Source: Dehalococcoidia bacterium
GTDB taxonomy: Bacteria; Chloroflexota; Dehalococcoidia; Dehalococcoidales; JAUWYK01
Reading direction: 5' to 3'
DNA length: 14,740 bases
Assembly (NCBI GenBank): GCA_030615865.1
Contig: JAUWYK010000049.1
Location: 1-14,740 of the forward strand
The position numbers and the translations under genes were made by a program. Shown piece after piece: positions 1 to 6,495 of this stretch; within the stretch, counting starts at the first letter, position 1, and every line of letters starts with the position of its first letter. The notes beneath the pieces were generated by a model. The model made no database searches. It saw nothing but the letters and a program-made list of their open reading frames with translations, and was not told where the DNA came from.

Positions 1-590
1 GCTTGGCTAGCCTTCACTGCCAGACGAAGGTAAGGCACCTTCTTCGGCTTTACCTTAACCCTCTCCAGCTCATAGCTTTTAACTACCAGACCTTGATTAA
101 CCAGTTGGGAGGTAATAAGCCTGGCCTGCCTCGTCCCTAACGCCCTCTCCAACCCCTTCAGGGTAACCTTGCCCCGTCTCCAAACTAATTCAAGAACATG
201 CCTCTGCCCCTGCGTCAGGGAAGACGTGTCTGCTTCGTCAGCGGTTGAGGAACTACAGATAAAGGTGACTACCTTCCGCTCAAAGCCTGGTGGTAGCATT
301 AACGCCACTGCGTCAAAAAGAAACGATAGGTAATGCTCGCTTATCCAGCGAGCTAATAATATGTGAGAGGGGGGTACTACCGGGTGGGGCTCAATAACAC
401 CAGCTATTTCCTTGGTTTCTTCCACCGCTGGGTAATCGGTTAGCTGTAAAACGACGCCCTGAAGAAGCTTGGCACCAAAGGGGACCCACACCGCCTGCCC
501 GACATCTATACTTAAACCAGAGGGTATGGCATAGCTAAATGTCCTGCGCTGTGCTACTGGTGAATTAACACTGACCTCAGCATACCCCAC
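1..590 (-). CDS. priA: Primosomal protein N' (PriA), N-terminal part, cut by the window edge
   Basis: PriA is the 3'-5' helicase that recognises stalled forks and reloads the replisome. I translated this frame by hand from a GTG at 590-588, and it stays open to the left edge (196 codons plus 2 bases). Residues about 3-100 resemble the PriA 3'-DNA-binding domain: YAEVSVNSP, then RTFSYAIPSGLSIDVGQAVW, PFGAKLLQGVV and LLARWISEHYL. Residues about 110-175 look like the winged-helix domain (TQGQRHVLELV, then LERALGTRQARLITSQLVNQ). The helicase motifs and zinc-binding cysteines would lie beyond position 1. GTG is chosen because an in-frame TAG ends just before it (593-591) and a GGAG lies 8 bases upstream. 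It is the last visible gene of the mog-trmD-rplS-priA operon, 28 bases after rplS. The call rests on N-terminal domain resemblance only. Confidence 0.85.
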   Translation of the reverse strand, partial: MGYAEVSVNSPVAQRRTFSYAIPSGLSIDVGQAVWVPFGAKLLQGVVLQLTDYPAVEETKEIAGVIEPHPVVPPSHILLARWISEHYLSFLFDAVALMLPPGFERKVVTFICSSSTADEADTSSLTQGQRHVLELVWRRGKVTLKGLERALGTRQARLITSQLVNQGLVVKSYELERVKVKPKKVPYLRLAVKASQ

Positions 591-618
591 CTATTATACT
601 CCAACAAGTAGCCTTACT

Positions 619-987
619 CTAACTCTGCCTCGGTTTCTTTTCTCGGTCTACTCTCTTTTCCTTGATGCGAGCTGCCTTACCACTGAGCCCACGCAGGTAA
701 TAAAGCTTAGCCCGGCGTACCTTTCCGTGCCGCACTATTTCTACCCTTTCCACCAGCGGTGAATATAGTGGGAAGGTACGCTCGACACCAACACCATAGG
801 CAATACGCCTGACGGTAAAGTTAGCGCCGACCCCGCCACGGCGAATCCTAATCACTACCCCCTGAAAGAGCTGAGTACGTTCCCTTTCCCCTTCCACAAC
901 CTTAATCCCGACCTTCACCGTGTCACCAGGGGCAATGTCAGGAATATTAGGATTTGGTTTGACTTCAACTAACGATGCAATATTCAT
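619..987 (-). CDS. rplS: 50S ribosomal protein L19
   Basis: L19 lies at the 30S-50S interface of the ribosome. The 122-residue product has the usual family length and pattern: [20 protein letters not shown] near residues 16-35, then the L19 signature region [20 protein letters not shown] (about 40-59), the core [20 protein letters not shown], and the basic segment [21 protein letters not shown]. The C-terminus is strongly basic ([10 protein letters not shown]). The ATG at 987 has GGAG 9 bases upstream. It follows trmD by 24 bases, the trmD-rplS pairing common in bacteria, although rpsP and rimM, which often precede it, are absent here. Confidence 0.97.
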   Translation of the reverse strand: MNIASLVEVKPNPNIPDIAPGDTVKVGIKVVEGERERTQLFQGVVIRIRRGGVGANFTVRRIAYGVGVERTFPLYSPLVERVEIVRHGKVRRAKLYYLRGLSGKAARIKEKRVDREKKPRQS

Positions 988-1011
988 TCTATAAGACTCC
1001 GCAAACTAAGA

Positions 1012-1734
1012 TTATTTTAGCTTATTTACTAACTGCCTTTCTTCTTTAGACAGTTCAGCCTTGTCTAGTAGCTCCGGACGACGCTCCAGGGTTCGTAGGA
1101 TAGCCTGCTCATGGCGCCACTTAGCAATTTGGGCATGGTTTCCCGAGAGTAAGACCTCAGGCACCGACCAGTCTCTAAATACTGCCGGGCGAGTGTACTG
1201 AGGGTATTCCAGCAACCCAGCAACATGAGAATCATCCAGTGGTGAGGCCTCCGAACCAAGCACCCCTGGCAGTAGCCTGACCACAGCCTCTACTACCACC
1301 ATAGCCGCTAGCTCGCCACCGCTGAGCACATAATCGCCGATGCTAATCTCGTCGGTAACTAGGTGGCTATGTACTCGCTCATCAACCCCTTCATAGCGAC
1401 CACAGATAAGGATTAGGCGACTATATTTTGATAGCTCCAGAGCAACTTGTTGGGAAAAGGGGCGACCCTGCGGGCTAAGCAGAATAATTGGCACCTCACC
1501 TGACTCCGGCTTCACTGATTCTACCGCCTCAAAAATAGGTTCGGGCTTGAGCACCATGCCGGCACCACCACCATAAGGATAGTCATCAACAGTATGATGT
1601 TTATCATGAGTATAGTCTCGAATATTATGAAGGTTGACACTAACCAGCCCGCGGTCAATAGCCCGCTTTAAGATACTAGTGCTAAACGGGCTTTGAAACA
1701 TCTCAGGAAATAGAGTCAAAATATCAATACGCAT
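1012..1734 (-). CDS. trmD: tRNA (guanine-N1-)-methyltransferase TrmD
   Basis: TrmD methylates N1 of G37 next to the anticodon using S-adenosylmethionine, which prevents +1 frameshifting. The 240-residue protein has the expected length and the trefoil-knot SAM site: LLSPQGRPF (85-93), [11 protein letters not shown] (111-121) and [14 protein letters not shown] (128-141). RLLPGVLG (153-160) follows, then [17 protein letters not shown], whose Asp168 aligns with the catalytic aspartate known in the family. The C-terminal tRNA-binding part includes [13 protein letters not shown]. The ATG at 1734 lies 3 bases after the mog stop, with AAGG inside the 3' end of mog as ribosome binding site, so the two are probably translationally coupled. 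Confidence 0.97.
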   Translation of the reverse strand: MRIDILTLFPEMFQSPFSTSILKRAIDRGLVSVNLHNIRDYTHDKHHTVDDYPYGGGAGMVLKPEPIFEAVESVKPESGEVPIILLSPQGRPFSQQVALELSKYSRLILICGRYEGVDERVHSHLVTDEISIGDYVLSGGELAAMVVVEAVVRLLPGVLGSEASPLDDSHVAGLLEYPQYTRPAVFRDWSVPEVLLSGNHAQIAKWRHEQAILRTLERRPELLDKAELSKEERQLVNKLK

Positions 1735-1737
1735 AAC

Positions 1738-2238
1738 CTAATCCTTCCCGGTGTCTTTGTGCTCAGTTACCTCCCCCTTAATAATTTCCACAGCATGCGG
1801 AATGGCAGGTAATATCACTCCAAGGCACTCCCGAACTGCCTTGGGACTACCTGGCAGGTTGATAATAAGGCACTTTCCCCTAACTCCCGCAGCAGCCCGG
1901 CTCAATATGGCAAATGGCGTGGTGTTAAAGCTTTCTGCTCTCATCACCTCAGCAAAACCAGGCACGACTTTATCCACAATAGAAAGGGTCGCTTCAGGGG
2001 TAACATCGCGCGGTCCTAGTCCGGTGCCACCGGTAGTTAGAATAACATCCACGCTACCCTCATCTGCCCACTCGGCAAGCTTGCTGGCAATAACATCCAC
2101 CTCATCAGGAATGACCTCATACTTGACGACACGACTATTGAGTAGAGATAGGCTATCCCTGATTGCTTTGCCGCTCTCATCATGCCGCTCCCCCTGCCAC
2201 CCCTTATCACTAATTGTAAGTATCCCCAGGCTAAACAT
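1738..2238 (-). CDS. mog: Molybdopterin adenylyltransferase (MogA/MoaB family)
   Basis: This cytosolic family adenylylates molybdopterin before molybdenum insertion. The 166-residue protein is a single MoCF-biosynthesis domain. SLGILTISDKGWQGERHDESG at the N-terminus is followed by the molybdopterin-binding loop TTGGTGLGPRD (68-78), DVTPEA, and the late motif INLPGSPKAVRE (126-137) with PHAVEIIKGE behind it. MogA and MoaB cannot be separated reliably by eye; the length fits either. The ATG at 2238 has AAAAGG 7 bases upstream. It is the first gene of the minus-strand operon, coupled to trmD. Its placement before translation genes, with no other molybdenum cofactor gene in view, gives no functional hint, though molybdenum enzymes should exist in the host. 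Confidence 0.93.
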   Translation of the reverse strand: MFSLGILTISDKGWQGERHDESGKAIRDSLSLLNSRVVKYEVIPDEVDVIASKLAEWADEGSVDVILTTGGTGLGPRDVTPEATLSIVDKVVPGFAEVMRAESFNTTPFAILSRAAAGVRGKCLIINLPGSPKAVRECLGVILPAIPHAVEIIKGEVTEHKDTGKD

Positions 2239-2263
2239 AACGCTACCTTTTTACAATAGACTT

Positions 2264-2291
2264 ATTTTACCACATATAAAACATATAGCAA
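2264..2291 (-). promoter_or_regulatory. Candidate promoter of the mog-trmD-rplS-priA operon
   Basis: On the minus strand TTGCTA (2291-2286) and TAAAAT (2269-2264) are separated by 16 bases, matching the sigma-70 type -35 and -10 elements at 4/6 and 5/6. It lies about 25 bases upstream of the mog start, in the AT-rich divergent spacer shared with mraZ. A second, overlapping reading (TTCACT-N17-TATATG) is also possible, so the exact promoter is uncertain. Confidence 0.4.
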
Positions 2292-2337
2292 AATGAGTGA
2301 ATTTGAGGAATTTTAAGGAAATTTTATGGAAAGGGTC

Positions 2338-2366
2338 TTGACAAATAGAGGATGTTGTGGTATAGA
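2338..2366 (+). promoter_or_regulatory. Promoter of the mraZ-rsmH-ftsA-ftsZ operon
   Basis: A perfect -35 TTGACA (2338-2343), a 17-base spacer and TATAGA (2361-2366, 4/6 to the -10 consensus) lie 50 bases upstream of the mraZ ATG. The spacer ends in TGG, giving an extended -10 (TGN). Transcription should start near 2373, inside the repeat array described separately. Confidence 0.8.
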
Positions 2367-2411
2367 TGGTAGATAATGGTAAATTATGGTGGATTAGGGT
2401 AAGTAAAGGGT
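2358..2411 (+). repeat. 10-base-period direct repeats, probable MraZ operator
   Basis: From 2361 to 2410 the sequence divides into five 10-mers that each end in a G-rich core: ATGGT (2366-2370), ATGGT (2376-2380), ATGGT (2386-2390), AGGGT (2396-2400) and AAGGG (2406-2410). One further TGGT lies at 2358-2361. MraZ proteins are known to bind short G-rich direct repeats spaced by one helical turn in front of their own gene. The array covers the -10 element, the probable start site and, with its last unit, the mraZ ribosome binding site AAAGGG. A bound MraZ multimer could therefore block both RNA polymerase and, at the DNA level, early elongation. The assignment is inference from architecture. 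Confidence 0.7.
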
Positions 2412-2415
2412 TAAA

Positions 2416-2841
2416 ATGTTTTTCGGTGAATTTGAATATAAGATTGATGAGAAGGGTAGGGTGCCTATCCCCCCCAGGTTCAGAAGGGAATTAAAGGAGG
2501 GAGTGGTATTAGCCCCGGGCATAGAAAAATGCATCAATGCCTACCCACTATCTGAGTGGAAAAAGTTAGCGACTACACTTACCAGTGGCTCAGTTACACC
2601 AGCCAAATTGAGGCGGCTGAATCGGGCTATTTTCGCTACTGCCTTTAGCATCTCTATTGATGGGCAAGGCAGGATAGCTTTACCTACGCCATTACGAGAG
2701 TATGCTGAGATTGTGGATGAAGTAGTTATCGCCGGAGCCAATACCTATCTTGAACTGTGGAACAAAGTACACTGGGAATCAGAGAAGGCTACTAGCCAAG
2801 AGCAAGCGTGGCAAATCATAGAAAGCTTGGAAAGGCACTGA
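2416..2841 (+). CDS. mraZ: Transcriptional regulator MraZ
   Basis: MraZ is the DNA-binding regulator heading division clusters; in studied bacteria it represses its own operon. The 141-residue protein carries the two tandem SpoVT/AbrB-like units expected: the first with DEKGR at residues 11-15 (then [11 protein letters not shown]), the second with DGQGR at 82-86 (then [11 protein letters not shown]). The ending [13 protein letters not shown] is also family-typical. The ATG has AAAGGG 5 bases upstream, and that site is also the last unit of the repeat array. Its stop overlaps the chosen rsmH start by one base (TGATG), indicating coupled translation. Confidence 0.96.
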   Translation: MFFGEFEYKIDEKGRVPIPPRFRRELKEGVVLAPGIEKCINAYPLSEWKKLATTLTSGSVTPAKLRRLNRAIFATAFSISIDGQGRIALPTPLREYAEIVDEVVIAGANTYLELWNKVHWESEKATSQEQAWQIIESLERH

Positions 2842-3857
2842 TGAGTCTAAAGATGTTAGCCCCTATTCATATCCCGGTTCTGGTCAACGAGACGATTAAG
2901 GCGCTCGCTGTTCAGCCCGGGGGACGCTATATTGATTGCACCCTTGGCGCTGGGGGGCATGCTGCTGTCATTTTAGACCACAGCTCACCTGGTGGGCAAC
3001 TACTGGGCATTGACGCTGACCCTGAAGCTATAAAAATAGCCGCGGAAAGGCTTGAAGCCTATAGTGGCTCAGCCCTACTAATTAATGACAACTTCACTAA
3101 TTTACAGACTATCTGTTTTAAATATGACTTCTTCCCGGTGCATGGTATCCTGTTTGATCTCGGATTATCCTCCCTTCAGCTGGAGGATAGAGGCCGTGGT
3201 TTCAGCTTCCAGCATGATGGACCTCTAGATATGCGCCTCAGTCCCGACCAGGAAGTTACCGCCGCCGATATCATTAACACCTACTCGCAGGTTGAACTAG
3301 CTCAGCTTATCAAAACATATGGCGAGGAAGGCTACAGCCGTAAAATAGCCCAACACATCATTAAGCAACGTCCGATAGAAACTACCCTTCAGCTAGTCCA
3401 GACGATAGAACAAGCTATTGGGGGCAGAAGGGGTAAAATCCATCCTGCCACCAAGACCTTCCAGGCGCTACGAATAGCAGTTAACCAGGAACTTGAGCAC
3501 CTGAAAACAGCCCTAAGACAGGCGGTTGACCTTCTTGGCTTCAACGGTAGACTGGTTGTCATTAGCTATCATTCCCTTGAAGACCGCATCGTGAAACAGT
3601 TCATGCAACAAGAATCACGCGCAGATAACGCTCGGCTGAGGTTAATCAATAAGAAGGTTATCACCCCTTCTCAGGCAGAGGTTCAGCTTAATCCGCGTAG
3701 CCGTAGTGCCAAATTGAGAGCCGCTGAACGTATTATTACCAAGGATGAGTACTTTAAAACCACTGAAAAGCTGTGTTTTTCAGTAGGGGTTGAGGCTGGG
3801 GGATGGAGGAGACCAGTCCTGCTAGAAAGGCTCCGAAGGGCTTTTTCAGCAGCCTAG
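2841..3857 (+). CDS. rsmH: 16S rRNA (cytosine-N4-)-methyltransferase RsmH (MraW)
   Basis: RsmH methylates N4 of C1402 in the decoding centre of 16S rRNA. With the start used here the protein has 338 residues, close to the usual 300-320. Visible motifs are HIPVLVNE (10-17), the SAM-binding loop CTLGAGGHA (33-41), GIDADPEA (57-64), [10 protein letters not shown] (105-114), DGPLDMRL (126-133), the long helical insert ending in [20 protein letters not shown] (241-249) and the C-terminal [13 protein letters not shown] longer in-frame start at 2808 exists, but it lies inside mraZ. ATG 2841 is preferred because it overlaps the mraZ stop, has GGAAAGG 5 bases upstream and puts HIPVL near residue 10 as in relatives. 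It is followed by 94 bases without the normal ftsL or ftsI. Confidence 0.95.
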   Translation: MSLKMLAPIHIPVLVNETIKALAVQPGGRYIDCTLGAGGHAAVILDHSSPGGQLLGIDADPEAIKIAAERLEAYSGSALLINDNFTNLQTICFKYDFFPVHGILFDLGLSSLQLEDRGRGFSFQHDGPLDMRLSPDQEVTAADIINTYSQVELAQLIKTYGEEGYSRKIAQHIIKQRPIETTLQLVQTIEQAIGGRRGKIHPATKTFQALRIAVNQELEHLKTALRQAVDLLGFNGRLVVISYHSLEDRIVKQFMQQESRADNARLRLINKKVITPSQAEVQLNPRSRSAKLRAAERIITKDEYFKTTEKLCFSVGVEAGGWRRPVLLERLRRAFSAA

Positions 3858-3896
3858 ACTAGATACAACTCCGAGATGTGAAGGAGGGGCAAAAAT

Positions 3897-3983
3897 GTGA
3901 AAATTAACATAATTAAAGGGAGTCAGAATCTAGTTAATAAGGAGGGGACAGATGAAAAAGCGGACTACTCTAGCCTCTATTGA
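3897..3983 (+). CDS. Possible leader peptide (28 residues) before and overlapping ftsA
   Basis: A very strong ribosome binding site, AAGGAGG (3881-3887), precedes ATGTGA at 3895-3900. Read from ATG this is a start immediately followed by a stop. Read from the overlapping GTG at 3897 it is a 28-residue frame (VKINIIKGSQNLVNKEG, then TDEKADYSSLY) that ends at 3983, 32 bases inside ftsA in another frame. A second strong site (AAGGAGG, 3941-3947) serves ftsA itself. Either reading could tune ribosome loading on ftsA, or the site may be a relic of a deleted gene such as ftsL. I do not recognise the peptide. Confidence 0.25.
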   Translation: MKINIIKGSQNLVNKEGTDEKADYSSLY

Positions 3984-5169
3984 TGTTGGAACCACCAAGA
4001 TATGCACCACTATAGCTGATGTAAATGATGGCGGTGGTATCCGAGTTACAGGCGTGGGTGTCACCCCATCTCAGGGGTTACACAAGGGTCTTGTGGTCAA
4101 CATTAGTGATGCCAGGGAGTCAATCAGGGAGTCAGTGAAAAAAGCAGAGCAAGCCAGCGGTTATAAACTAGAATCAGCCTACGTCGGTGTAACTGGGAGG
4201 CATGTCAGCTCGCTAAATAATCGGGGGGTGGTAGCCATTACCCGTAATGATAGGCTAGTGCGCTCAGATGACCTGAAGCGAGTGCTTGCCTGTGCCCAAA
4301 GTGTTCAAGTTCCCAGTGATAGAAAGCTGCTCCACGTTATCCCTCGGAGCTACGCTATTGATGGCCAGGTAGGGGTCAAGAACCCGGTGGGAATGCACGG
4401 CTTCAGACTGGATGTGGAGACACACATCATTACTGCCGCTGTAGCCTCCGTCCAGAATCTGGTAAAGTGCATTCGGAGTATCGGCGTAGATATTGACGAC
4501 CTCATCCTTGAACCTTTAGCCAGCAGTGAGGCGGTACTGACCGACGATGAGAAGCAAGTAGGTGTTATATTAGCTGACATAGGCGGTGGTACTACAGATA
4601 TTGCTGTCTTCAAAGACGGAAGTATCTGGCATACCTCTATTCTACCTGTAGCTGGCTATCAAATCACCAGAGACGTTGCCATTGGTTTGGGGTTACCTTT
4701 TGATGTGGCAGAGCAGATGAAGAAAAGGTATGGCAGTGTTATGCCCGTTTATGAAACTAAGGCAGAAACCACCAGCACCATAACCGAAGATGGTCATGGT
4801 GTCTCCCATCAGGACTTGTGTGACATTATCCGGGCTCGAGTTGAGGAAATCGTAAGGCTTATCCTGCTAGAGATGCCACAGTCTGAATATGAAACATTAA
4901 TCCCTGCTGGCTTAGTACTCACTGGTGGTAGCGCCAACCTTTCCGGTATAGAAGCACTAGGGCGCAACATACTACAACTCCCAGTAAGGGTAGGCGTTCC
5001 TACCAATATATATGGTATCGCTGATGCCCTTCATGACCCGGCATATGCCACAAGCGTTGGCCTCTTGCTCTGGGGAGCAAAATACAAAGGCATGCGGGTC
5101 TGGCGAACTCGCGGGTTTGGCACAGGTTTACGAAATTTAATTTTTCGTATTAAGAATCTGTTCCGCTAG
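3952..5169 (+). CDS. ftsA: Cell division protein FtsA
   Basis: FtsA is the actin-fold protein that tethers FtsZ filaments to the membrane. The 405-residue product shows the phosphate-1 motif IDVGTTK (10-16), the family-specific 1C/SHS2 region at about 85-165 (RHVSSLNNRGVVAI, then LHVIPRSYAIDG), the phosphate-2 motif DIGGGTTDIAV (209-219) and the adenosine motif LTGGSANLSGIEAL (323-336). It ends in a basic and hydrophobic amphipathic helix, TGLRNLIFRIKNLFR (391-405), the expected membrane-targeting sequence. The ATG has AAGGAGG 7 bases upstream. It lies directly after rsmH and 37 bases before ftsZ, so the core Z-ring pair is retained although the intervening wall genes are missing. Confidence 0.96.
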   Translation: MKKRTTLASIDVGTTKICTTIADVNDGGGIRVTGVGVTPSQGLHKGLVVNISDARESIRESVKKAEQASGYKLESAYVGVTGRHVSSLNNRGVVAITRNDRLVRSDDLKRVLACAQSVQVPSDRKLLHVIPRSYAIDGQVGVKNPVGMHGFRLDVETHIITAAVASVQNLVKCIRSIGVDIDDLILEPLASSEAVLTDDEKQVGVILADIGGGTTDIAVFKDGSIWHTSILPVAGYQITRDVAIGLGLPFDVAEQMKKRYGSVMPVYETKAETTSTITEDGHGVSHQDLCDIIRARVEEIVRLILLEMPQSEYETLIPAGLVLTGGSANLSGIEALGRNILQLPVRVGVPTNIYGIADALHDPAYATSVGLLLWGAKYKGMRVWRTRGFGTGLRNLIFRIKNLFR

Positions 5170-5206
5170 CAAGAAATCAAAAATTCACTATAGAAAGGAG
5201 GAGGAG

Positions 5207-6337
5207 ATGGCAAAAACAAGCTTTGCCCCTAATCCAGCCAAGATTAAGGTTATTGGCTTAGGTGGCGGTGGCTGTAACGCTGTCACTCGTATGGTCAGAG
5301 AGGACATTCAAGGCGTGGAGTTCATCGGCATGAATACCGATGCCCAAGCCTTAGCCATTACCGAGGCACCAATCCGTATCCAGCTTGGAGAGAAGCTTAC
5401 CAAAGGATTGGGCGTAGGTGGCGACCATAACATGGGTCAGAAAGCAGCCGAAGAAAGTAGCGATGAACTTAAGGAACTCGTCTCAGGAGCTGATATGGTA
5501 TTTATTACCTGCGGCATGGGGGGTGGTACCGGCACCGGGGCGGCACCTATTATTGCTGACATAGCTAAGCAAGGTGGAGCCCTCACTATTGCCGTAGTCA
5601 CCAAACCATTCACCTTTGAAGGTACCCACCGCTGCCAGATATCGGATGAAGGCATTATCCGCCTGTTAGCTAAGGTTGATACCCTCATTATTATCCCTAA
5701 TGACCGTTTGCTCGACCTCTGTGACCAGAAGACAGTAGTGGATAATGCCTTTAAAATGGCCGATGATGTATTGCGTCATGGTGTGCAGTCTATCGCTGAA
5801 GTCATCACCGTCCCTGGGCTGATTAACCTTGACTTTGCCGATGTCAAGGCAGTAATGAAGGATGCTGGTCCAGCTTGGATGTCCATAGGTATGGGTTCGG
5901 GTAAAAACCGGGCTACCGACGCAGCAAGGGAAGCCCTGGCTAGCCCCTTACTAGACGTTTCCATTGACGGGTCAAAGGGGGTGTTATTCAATGTTGTTGG
6001 CGGCTCCAGCCTCACCCTGATGGAAGTTAACGAAGCCGCCGAGGTAATCAAGCAAGCAGTAGACCTCGATGCTAATATTATCTTTGGGGTAGCTCATGAC
6101 CCGACTATGGATAACGAGATAAGGATTACCCTAATTGCTACCGGATTCGCTTCCAAGCTAGGACTGGCAGGAGTTAGCCGAGAAGACGAGTTTGCCGAAC
6201 TGCTTAAGGGCCTAAAGACTGAAGAGGAACTAGATGTTCCCTCTTTCCTGCGCCGCCCGCTGTTCAGCCATCGACGCCAGGCAGTAACTCCGTCAACCAA
6301 ACTTATTAAAACACCATCAGGCATTACGCCTCTTTAA
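5207..6337 (+). CDS. ftsZ: Cell division protein FtsZ
   Basis: FtsZ is the tubulin-like GTPase that polymerises into the division ring. In 376 residues the motifs are clear: VIGLGGGGCNAV (15-26), GMNTDAQAL (41-49), the tubulin signature GMGGGTGTGAAP (103-114), TKPFTFEG (132-139), IIIPNDRLL (161-169) and the catalytic T7 loop INLDFADVKAVM (206-217). The polymerisation domain ends near residue 320. A FtsA-binding-like peptide, LDVPSFLRR (342-350), follows after only about 20 residues and is itself followed by a 26-residue basic and proline-containing tail. The ATG follows AAAGGAGGAGG. Two hairpins after the stop end the operon. Confidence 0.97.
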   Translation: MAKTSFAPNPAKIKVIGLGGGGCNAVTRMVREDIQGVEFIGMNTDAQALAITEAPIRIQLGEKLTKGLGVGGDHNMGQKAAEESSDELKELVSGADMVFITCGMGGGTGTGAAPIIADIAKQGGALTIAVVTKPFTFEGTHRCQISDEGIIRLLAKVDTLIIIPNDRLLDLCDQKTVVDNAFKMADDVLRHGVQSIAEVITVPGLINLDFADVKAVMKDAGPAWMSIGMGSGKNRATDAAREALASPLLDVSIDGSKGVLFNVVGGSSLTLMEVNEAAEVIKQAVDLDANIIFGVAHDPTMDNEIRITLIATGFASKLGLAGVSREDEFAELLKGLKTEEELDVPSFLRRPLFSHRRQAVTPSTKLIKTPSGITPL

Positions 6338-6340
6338 AGC

Positions 6341-6367
6341 TCTCGGGGAATCTATTAATCCCCGAGA
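6341..6367 (+). terminator. Hairpin just after ftsZ
   Basis: TCTCGGGGA (6341-6349) and TCCCCGAGA (6359-6367) form a perfect 9-base stem with a 9-base AT-rich loop, starting 3 bases after the ftsZ stop. There is no T-run behind it, so it may protect the 3' end or act with the next hairpin. Confidence 0.55.
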
Positions 6368-6374
6368 CCAAGTA

Positions 6375-6413
6375 AAGGCTGTAGGTGCTCAATGCCCTAC
6401 AGCCTTCTTGTTT
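6375..6413 (+). terminator. Intrinsic terminator of the mraZ-ftsZ operon
   Basis: AAGGCTGTAGG (6375-6385) pairs perfectly with CCTACAGCCTT (6396-6406) around a 10-base loop and runs into a T-rich stretch (TTCTTGTTT, 6405-6413). It closes the division operon and precedes the separate nrdR promoter by about 20 bases. Confidence 0.8.
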
Positions 6414-6432
6414 CCCCGTGCCATCACAAGAC

Positions 6433-6461
6433 TTGACAAATACTACATATTGTGGTATGTT
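6433..6461 (+). promoter_or_regulatory. Promoter of nrdR-nrdJ
   Basis: A perfect TTGACA (6433-6438) and TATGTT (6456-6461, 4/6) are separated by 17 bases, with TGG directly before the -10 as an extended element. The spacer is filled by the first NrdR-box-like site. The -35 and 12 of the 17 spacer bases match the mraZ promoter. Confidence 0.7.
6440..6455 (+). promoter_or_regulatory. NrdR box 1 (candidate operator)
   Basis: The 16-mer ATACTACATATTGTGG agrees at 13 of 16 positions with the NrdR-box palindrome as I recall it (acaCwAtATaTwGtgt). Its core CTACATATTG fits 9 of 10. It fills the spacer between the -35 and -10 of the nrdR promoter, where bound NrdR would exclude RNA polymerase. Confidence 0.7.
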
Positions 6462-6470
6462 AACTACATT

Positions 6471-6486
6471 ACCCAATATAATGTAG
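6471..6486 (+). promoter_or_regulatory. NrdR box 2 (candidate operator)
   Basis: ACCCAATATAATGTAG matches the recalled NrdR-box pattern at 12 of 16 positions. It starts exactly 31 bases after box 1, leaving a 15-base gap. Paired boxes on the same helix face at about this spacing are the known arrangement for NrdR. It also overlaps a perfect 8-base inverted repeat, CTACATTA (6464-6471) and TAATGTAG (6479-6486). Confidence 0.68.
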
Positions 6487-6495
6487 GAATTTGCT

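Noticed and set aside
1751..2296. 181-residue plus-strand open frame
   Set aside because: It lies antisense to mog, has low-complexity Ser/Thr/Pro/Leu content and no family resemblance, while mog has clear motifs in the other strand.
2808..2840. Longer rsmH start inside mraZ
   Set aside because: It would add 11 residues overlapping mraZ; the TGATG junction with GGAAAGG at 2841 is a better start and fits family N-termini.
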